Shown here: in pieces, positions 44,021 to 49,470 of the stretch | Layout of the letters: each line of letters starts with the position of its first letter | Position numbering within the stretch: the stretch's first letter is position 1 | From: a virus | Length of the DNA: 49,470 bases | Strand: one strand, 5' to 3' | IMG/VR virus record: IMGVR_UViG_3300044949_001703 | Coordinates: 1-49,470 of that record | Notes under the pieces: generated by a model | Database searches by the model: none | What the model was told of the DNA's origin: nothing | The model's input: the letters and a program-made list of their open reading frames with translations, nothing else | Program-made: the position numbers and the translations under genes

Positions 44021-45025
44021 ATGACCAATAATAGATTTGAAGCAACTCCAGAATTAACAGATCTTCTTGTTCGTTCTGGTTCAGTAAATAAAGAAGAAGC
44101 AATGGCTGCAAACCATGAGTTTGCTAAGGCTCTAGAGCTTCCTCTTCGTAAGGGCGTATTGAATGGCGATATTCTAGATGACATTTTCGAGCCAATCCAA
44201 CTGGCTCAAAGTGCTACTCCAGAATTTCCACTTGATTTCGTTGCTCCTGGCACCGAAAAAGACTTTGTGGCCTATACCATTCCAAACCATGGTTATATTC
44301 CACAACGTCATGTTGAAGGCGATTACGTCATGGTTCCAACCTATGACATTGGCGCTAGTATCGATTATCTTCTAAAGTATGCTCGCGATGCCCGTTGGGA
44401 CGTTGTTGGTCGTGCTATGGAAGTTCTCGAAGCACAATTCGTCAAGAAGATGAACGATGACGGCTGGAATACACTACTAGCCGCTGGCGTTGACCGCAAC
44501 ATCATTGTTTATGACAACGATGCCACACAAGGTCAATTCACCAAGCGTCTTGTAAGTCTAATGAAGACCGTTATGCGTCGTAACGGTGGTGGTAACTCTG
44601 CTAGTCAGAATCGTGGTATGCTAACTGATCTTTATGTCTCTCCAGAGGCTATGGAAGATATCCGTAACTGGGGTCTAGATCAGGTAGACGAAATCACTCG
44701 TCGTGAGATCTATGTTGCTGCTGATGGTACACTCAATCGTGTATTTGGCATCAATCTACATGATCGCGATGAACTTGGTGTTGGTCAGCAATATCAAACC
44801 TTCTACACAAACACCCTATCTGGTGCTCTACCATCAGGCAAGGAAGAAATTGTGGTCGGTCTTGATCTTCGCAGACGCGATTCTTTCATTATGCCAATTC
44901 GTCAAGAAGTACAAATCTTCGAGGACGATACTCTTCATCGTCAGAAGAGAGCAGGTTTCTATGGTTGGGCTGAACAGGGCTTCGCTGTTCTCGATAACCG
45001 TAGAGTACTACTCGGCAGTATCTGA
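44021..45025 (+). CDS. major capsid protein
   Basis: 334 aa. Position after protease, scaffold and decoration genes, and content (N-terminal helix, MVPTYDIGASIDYLLKYARDARWDVVGRAME, C-terminal FYGWAEQGFAVLDNRRVLLGSI) fit the HK97 fold. Third positions are richer in C and G than those of neighbours, as expected for the most expressed late gene. Strong GGGAG; terminator follows. Confidence 0.85.
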   Translation: MTNNRFEATPELTDLLVRSGSVNKEEAMAANHEFAKALELPLRKGVLNGDILDDIFEPIQLAQSATPEFPLDFVAPGTEKDFVAYTIPNHGYIPQRHVEGDYVMVPTYDIGASIDYLLKYARDARWDVVGRAMEVLEAQFVKKMNDDGWNTLLAAGVDRNIIVYDNDATQGQFTKRLVSLMKTVMRRNGGGNSASQNRGMLTDLYVSPEAMEDIRNWGLDQVDEITRREIYVAADGTLNRVFGINLHDRDELGVGQQYQTFYTNTLSGALPSGKEEIVVGLDLRRRDSFIMPIRQEVQIFEDDTLHRQKRAGFYGWAEQGFAVLDNRRVLLGSI

Positions 45026-45056
45026 TAGTGATCTACAAAGCATGTTAAACCAAAAG

Positions 45057-45084
45057 AGGCTGGCCCTAGTGGCCGGCCTTTTTT
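45057..45084 (+). terminator. intrinsic terminator after the major capsid gene
   Basis: Hairpin AGGCTGGCC-CTAGT-GGCCGGCCT followed by TTTTTT. Limits capsid readthrough into neck genes. Confidence 0.9.
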
Positions 45085-45096
45085 GTTAGGTGTATG

Positions 45097-45104
45097 TATA
45101 AATA
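45097..45104 (+). promoter_or_regulatory. putative late promoter box TATAAATA
   Basis: Perfect match to the T4-type late octamer, placed directly after the terminator and 21 bp before the next ATG. Fits restart of transcription by the gp55-like factor. Confidence 0.55.
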
Positions 45105-45124
45105 TACAATCTGGAGATTAATTT

Positions 45125-45655
45125 ATGGCATGGCAAGACACAATGACTACTATGACCCGTGTGCTAATTAATGATTTGGGTGCCACCCCAACATATAGTG
45201 ATAGTAGATTACAGCAACTAATATTAGTAGCAGCAAGATATGTTGAACAAGATGTTAAATTTGATATAGATTATATTATTAATTTTACTACATCTGGTTT
45301 AAGTCCTGATCCTACTGATACTAATACTCTTGATGATGCATTTACTAATCTTGTAGTTTTAAAAGCATCTTGTATTGCTGATGAAAGCACATTTAGAACG
45401 AAAGCTGTTAATGAAGGTATTAGAACGTCCTTAGCATCAGCTAATTTAGCTATACAAGGTAATCTAAGAGGTTATCAAGTATTGCTGGAAGAAGGCCCAT
45501 GCTCACTCTACAATAGAATGAGAATGGAATATCAAACAGGTAATACATCTGTTGTTAGAGCTGTCCTTGGTCCATTCGTTGGGAATAACTTTGATCCTAG
45601 ATATTTATTACGTGGCGCATTTAGAAGCACATCCACAAATGACATTTATTCATAG
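45125..45655 (+). CDS. head-tail connector/neck protein
   Basis: 176 aa. Helical N-terminus (TMTRVLINDLGATPTYSDSRLQQLILVAARYVEQDV) and order right after the capsid gene suggest an adaptor that binds the portal. Family assignment by context only. Confidence 0.6.
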   Translation: MAWQDTMTTMTRVLINDLGATPTYSDSRLQQLILVAARYVEQDVKFDIDYIINFTTSGLSPDPTDTNTLDDAFTNLVVLKASCIADESTFRTKAVNEGIRTSLASANLAIQGNLRGYQVLLEEGPCSLYNRMRMEYQTGNTSVVRAVLGPFVGNNFDPRYLLRGAFRSTSTNDIYS

Positions 45656-45666
45656 GATTATTATTT

Positions 45667-46176
45667 ATGGTAGATTTTAATGCATTAAGATTAGCATATA
45701 ATGCTCAAATAGATACTATGCTTGCTGATGAAGGATTATCTAGTGAGTGTAAATTAAATTATGGAGTTACGAAACGAGATTTGTGTCCAAATTGTATTTA
45801 TGATGTTAATCTTAAAAAATCGGCAGGTAAATACAAAACAGGTGGTCCTATTTCCTTCTCTTTAGGAATGTTGTGTCCATATTGTAATGGTGTTGGTTAT
45901 TATGGCGAAGAAACCACAGAAACTATTTATCTGACAATTATTTGGGATTATAAAAAATGGATAAATACACCAGATAATATTCAAAATCCTGTTGGTTTTA
46001 TTCAAGCCATTGGTAAAAAATCTCATTTATCTTCTATTAGAAAAGCTAAAGAGATGACCATTGTTTATCCTTCTGTGAATAACCATTATCCTAAATTTGA
46101 ACTATATGCAGAACCTACTCCTTGTGGATTAGGCGATAATAATTATATAATATCCATGTGGACAAAAAAGCAGTGA
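45667..46176 (+). CDS. neck protein with zinc-type Cys pairs
   Basis: 169 aa. LCPNCIYD and LCPYCNGVGYYG form a DnaJ-like CxxC...CxxCxGxG pair. Beta-rich rest. In other phages proteins with this zinc site act in head closure. Assigned by context. Confidence 0.55.
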   Translation: MVDFNALRLAYNAQIDTMLADEGLSSECKLNYGVTKRDLCPNCIYDVNLKKSAGKYKTGGPISFSLGMLCPYCNGVGYYGEETTETIYLTIIWDYKKWINTPDNIQNPVGFIQAIGKKSHLSSIRKAKEMTIVYPSVNNHYPKFELYAEPTPCGLGDNNYIISMWTKKQ

Positions 46177-46185
46177 TTAAATATT

Positions 46186-46824
46186 ATGGAACTTAATTTA
46201 AAACTCATCGCAAATAATCAAAGTATTGGTAAAGACATATTGATTGCATTATTGCCCGACATTATAGACTATATGAACAATGTAATAAAATATATTAAAA
46301 TTAATTTACCCGAAGTTGTGCGTAATGCTATAGTTTCAACACCCGAATACCAGTCTTTGGTTGGTGGACAATTACAATTTGAATTAGGTATTCCTGATGT
46401 TAATCAAAAAATTAGTGGTTTATTAAATATTTGGATGAATAATATCGTTTATGAGTATCAAATACCAAGGATTGCTAATAATAAAATAATAGGTAATTTT
46501 AGTGTTGGTATGATTAGAGTAGATTTTGATGATGTTATTTATTCAGAATATGCTACTATAAGAGATGTTAAAGGATATTCTTTACCGTGGTTAGAATGGT
46601 TATTAATGGATGGAAATACAATTTTAGTACCAGCTCATGAAGTTCTATTCGGACCTAGTTCTTACTCTAGAACTGGTAATGCTATCATGAGAAAAAATAA
46701 AAATAGAAACTGGAAAGTTCCAGCCCAGTATGCTGGTACATTAAATGATAATTGGATAACACGAGCATTAGATTCTGCAGAATCAGACATTCAGGATATT
46801 CTTAATAGAGCGAGTCAAATATGA
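46186..46824 (+). CDS. tail completion/neck protein
   Basis: 212 aa. C-terminal GPSSYSRTGNAIMRKNKNRNWKVPAQYAGTLNDNWITRALD resembles neck proteins of large phages (W-VP--FAGT--DNWITRA). The stop overlaps the next start (ATGA). Confidence 0.6.
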   Translation: MELNLKLIANNQSIGKDILIALLPDIIDYMNNVIKYIKINLPEVVRNAIVSTPEYQSLVGGQLQFELGIPDVNQKISGLLNIWMNNIVYEYQIPRIANNKIIGNFSVGMIRVDFDDVIYSEYATIRDVKGYSLPWLEWLLMDGNTILVPAHEVLFGPSSYSRTGNAIMRKNKNRNWKVPAQYAGTLNDNWITRALDSAESDIQDILNRASQI

Positions 46825-47783
46825 GTATATGTAATTATTTAACAACATTTAAAGCTGTTAATAGTATTTCAGATGATTTATTATTAAATATTATTGAATC
46901 TAATTTTAAAATGTATCTGGACTGGTCTTTTTTAAATATTGGGGCTTGGTTCAATGCCCAGATAGCCTACAGTGGTTCCATATATGGTCCGGATAACCCA
47001 TATTCCAAATTGCTTCTTGTAGAAGATGATAGTTTTACTAGTGGTCAGGTATGGCAGGGTATTCGTAAAGATTGGGTGTGGGAGAGTGGGGTTTCTTATA
47101 ATGGTAATAGCCCAATACAAATTAGCGGGGTTTATATTAATAATAATTTTAATGCATATGCTAGTGGTAATTTAACCATTGATTATCCGCTGGGAAGAGT
47201 TATTTTTGACAACCCCATAGCCACGAACTCTACTGTTAAAGCTAATTATAGTTATAGATATGTGCAAACTTATAGAGCTAGTGATAGTCCATGGTTTAAT
47301 ATTATACAATTTGCATCTATGGAGACTAATAATGCTGACATTACACAAACTGATGATGGAAATTGGTCAATTGGTGGTAATCATAGGGTACAATTACCAG
47401 CTATTGTGATAGAATCAATACCACGAGCACGACAAAGACCTTATGAAATTGGGTCAAATGCTTTAATAATTGATCAAGCTTTATCATTTCGTATATTAGC
47501 AGAAAATAAAAATGATAGAAATAAATTATTAGATATTATAAGATCTCAACAAGATGCTACAATAGCATTATTTGATACTAATAAAATAGCACAAGATAAT
47601 TTGTTCCCATTAGATGCTAATGGAGATCTTATTGTTAATCCTTTGATGTACCCTGATTTATTATGTAACTATTTATGGAGAAAATGTTGGATAAAAAATG
47701 TGGATTTTATTGAAATCGACTCTATCAACCACAACTTTCATCAAGGCGAAGCTAGAGTCACGCTTGAGATTATTTCTGTATAA
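46821..47783 (+). CDS. neck or tail-terminator protein
   Basis: 320 aa. Beta-rich with YPLGRVIFDNPI and long ADITQTDDGNWSIGGNHRVQLPAIVIESIPR...RPYEIGSN region, common in head-tail joining proteins. Exact role unknown; placed by synteny before the tail tube. Confidence 0.5.
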   Translation: MSICNYLTTFKAVNSISDDLLLNIIESNFKMYLDWSFLNIGAWFNAQIAYSGSIYGPDNPYSKLLLVEDDSFTSGQVWQGIRKDWVWESGVSYNGNSPIQISGVYINNNFNAYASGNLTIDYPLGRVIFDNPIATNSTVKANYSYRYVQTYRASDSPWFNIIQFASMETNNADITQTDDGNWSIGGNHRVQLPAIVIESIPRARQRPYEIGSNALIIDQALSFRILAENKNDRNKLLDIIRSQQDATIALFDTNKIAQDNLFPLDANGDLIVNPLMYPDLLCNYLWRKCWIKNVDFIEIDSINHNFHQGEARVTLEIISV

Positions 47784-47861
47784 TTAAAGGTTTTTGTGTA
47801 TCTATTAGTAAGACATATTCTTATATCCTTACCATACAACAATCTGTAGTGGAGAATAATT

Positions 47862-48992
47862 ATGGCCAATAATCGTATTTATTATGCAATTCAACAAGTA
47901 AGCTTGGGCAGTGGTTTAAGTACTGCTGGTCAACCAGGAAGCGGTATCACTGGATCACCAGTAGCCGTCCACGGTTTACAGAGTGTTGGTATCACAACTA
48001 ATTTTAATCTTGAGCAAATTTATGAGATGGGTCAACTATCCCTCTATCAGAACTTTGAAAATGTACCTGATATTGAGGTTACTCTTAATAAAGTTCTCGA
48101 TGGTTATCCATTGCTTTATGTGCTAGCCACAGAAAGAGGCACAGGCCTACAATCTGGTTTAATAGCAACTAGTGCCGATCTTGCTGGTCGTGCTAATACC
48201 CGTACAGATCTTCAATTAGCTATTTATCCAGATAATCAGGTTAGTGCTAAGAATGGTTCACTAGCTGTTGTTAGTTGCAGTGGTATGTATGTGAGTTCAG
48301 TAAGTTACACATTCCCAGTCGATGGTAACTTTACAGAAGATGTTACTCTTGTTGGTAATGATAAGATTTGGAGCACAACAGCTATTACTGGATCCTTTAC
48401 TAATAATAATGATAGTCCAGCCGCTGTGCAAGGTGTTAATCGTAGACAACATCTCACAATGGGTAATTGCAGACTTCCAAAACAAATTCCAGGCATTTCT
48501 TCAAGTGGTACTAATGATCTAATTAGTGGCACTAGTGGTTATGCTGTTCACTTCCAAAATATCTCAGTAAGCTGCAACATGGGCCGCGAGAGTATATTTG
48601 AATTAGGTACAAGACAACCATATTATCGCTATATCAACTTCCCAGTTGAAGTTACTAGTGAGTTTGAAGTTATGTCAGTAAGTGGCGAGTGGGTAAATGC
48701 AACAGCAAAGGGTTACTATACTGGTACAGAAAGCAGCCCAACAGTTGCCAATGACTCCACACCAGCATGCAATAATAGATTTAATCTTCAAAATGAGACT
48801 ATTTTCCTCGAAACTTGCGAAGGCACAAGAATTGGTTTAGGTCAGAAAAATAAACTTACCAGTGTTAACTATACTGGTGGTGATACTGGTGGTGGTAATG
48901 TTACAATGACATATAGCTACCAAAACTTCAATGACTTCTCAGTTGCTCATAGTGGAGGTCTCTACTATAGTACTTTAACAGCTGGTGTTTGA
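47862..48992 (+). CDS. major tail tube protein
   Basis: 376 aa. Beta-rich and Gly/Ser/Thr-rich, with ITTNFNLEQIYEMGQLSLYQNFENVPDIEVTLNKVLDGYP and the repeated SVSYTFPVDGNFTEDVTLVGNDK motif of tube proteins. Near-optimal codons like the capsid gene. No sheath gene is visible in this window, so contractile or not cannot be decided. Confidence 0.7.
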   Translation: MANNRIYYAIQQVSLGSGLSTAGQPGSGITGSPVAVHGLQSVGITTNFNLEQIYEMGQLSLYQNFENVPDIEVTLNKVLDGYPLLYVLATERGTGLQSGLIATSADLAGRANTRTDLQLAIYPDNQVSAKNGSLAVVSCSGMYVSSVSYTFPVDGNFTEDVTLVGNDKIWSTTAITGSFTNNNDSPAAVQGVNRRQHLTMGNCRLPKQIPGISSSGTNDLISGTSGYAVHFQNISVSCNMGRESIFELGTRQPYYRYINFPVEVTSEFEVMSVSGEWVNATAKGYYTGTESSPTVANDSTPACNNRFNLQNETIFLETCEGTRIGLGQKNKLTSVNYTGGDTGGGNVTMTYSYQNFNDFSVAHSGGLYYSTLTAGV

Positions 48993-49032
48993 TAGTTAAT
49001 TAAATTTCAGAAATTGGATATTGACCTGGATT

Positions 49033-49470
49033 ATGGATAGCAAGATACTTCATTTATATTTATCTCGTATATTATCTGGATTTTATATATTTATATATAA
49101 TGATACCAAATATAAATTGGTATATCCAGATATTTCTTTAAAATATAATGCTGAATTATATGCTGATTTAGAATATGAAACAAATAAATATAATGAATGG
49201 ATAAAGGATGAAGAAATAGTATCATATTTAGTGGATTTTGGACAGTGGAGTTGGAATGGTGACGATATTTTGAAAAAAATGGAAAAAGAAATAGACGATT
49301 ATAAAATACAAATTTATAATAATTTTCTTAATCCGCAAAAAATTCGTCAATTGAAACAAACTATAGAAAATATCAGACAAAAATATAATAAATACTATAG
49401 TATTAGACATTCTATGGATCATCTAACTATCCAAGGATATTCTCAAATCTTAAAAAATCAATTTATATTA
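49033..49470 (+). CDS. tail-region protein, cut by the window edge
   Basis: 146 residues from ATG 49033 with no stop before the edge. Helical and charged, MDSKILHLYLSRILSGFYIFIYNDTKYKLVYPDI then LKKMEKEIDDYKIQIYNNFLNPQKIRQLKQTIENIRQKYN. Position after the tube gene suggests a tail assembly chaperone, but no motif confirms it. Confidence 0.5.
   Translation, partial: MDSKILHLYLSRILSGFYIFIYNDTKYKLVYPDISLKYNAELYADLEYETNKYNEWIKDEEIVSYLVDFGQWSWNGDDILKKMEKEIDDYKIQIYNNFLNPQKIRQLKQTIENIRQKYNKYYSIRHSMDHLTIQGYSQILKNQFIL

Noticed and set aside
49228-49422. Minus-strand ORF near the right edge
   Set aside because: Antisense of the open plus-strand tail gene, AT-rich and without a start signal.

Overview
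This window is part of the genome of a large, AT-rich tailed double-stranded DNA phage (Caudoviricetes). The evidence is a complete head and neck gene order on the plus strand from 35.4 kb to the right edge: late sigma-like factor, HNH and ERCC4 nucleases, large terminase, portal, protease with nested scaffold, decoration protein, major capsid, neck proteins, tail tube. To its left lies a dense, almost entirely minus-strand early region of small genes, a tRNA island and a phage tmRNA. The host cannot be read directly. Several short secreted proteins, including one Cys-rich type and one with a PEP-CTERM-like tail, remind me of Planctomycetota-type hosts, but that is inference only.

Left arm (1-20 kb, minus strand). 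A T4-type ATP-dependent DNA ligase (cut by the window edge), an endonuclease VII-like HNH protein, a tmRNA and a tRNA come first. Then follow long operons of overlapping small ORFs (ATGA and TAATG junctions) with recognisable enzymes among them: a cytidine/dCMP deaminase-like protein, an S-adenosylmethionine decarboxylase-like protein, a UV damage endonuclease, ThyX, a glycosyltransferase and an HExxH metallopeptidase. Two HNH endonucleases interrupt the gene order, one on the opposite strand. Many genes of 20-59 codons fill the apparent gaps and were read by hand.

Middle (20-35 kb, minus strand). This part is organised as short transcription units, each with its own sigma70-type promoter (TTGACA, 16-17 bp, TATAAT). 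Most promoters carry a conserved (C/T)CGATA hexamer that probably is an operator. Units are separated either by an 80-bp repeat with two hairpins around a GC-rich core (R element, 13 copies), by a second structured repeat (S element, 6 copies), or by fusing the TGA stop of one gene to the TTGACA box of the next promoter (7 cases). The region carries eight of the ten tRNAs, a GC-rich 520-nt structured non-coding RNA with its own promoter and terminator, a DUF932 protein, a phosphoribosyltransferase, a GP88-family protein, a ribosomal protein bL12-like protein, an Api92-like protein and a set of recently duplicated tiny genes.

Right arm (35.4-49.5 kb, plus strand). A divergent promoter region starts the virion module. 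Its second gene looks like a T4 gp55-type late sigma factor. TATAAGTT/TATAAATA boxes before three plus-strand units suggest a late promoter set. A strong terminator follows the major capsid gene and a TATAAATA box restarts transcription of the neck and tail genes. The last ORF runs off the right edge.

All calls rest on reading the sequence and recalled family motifs; no database search was run.
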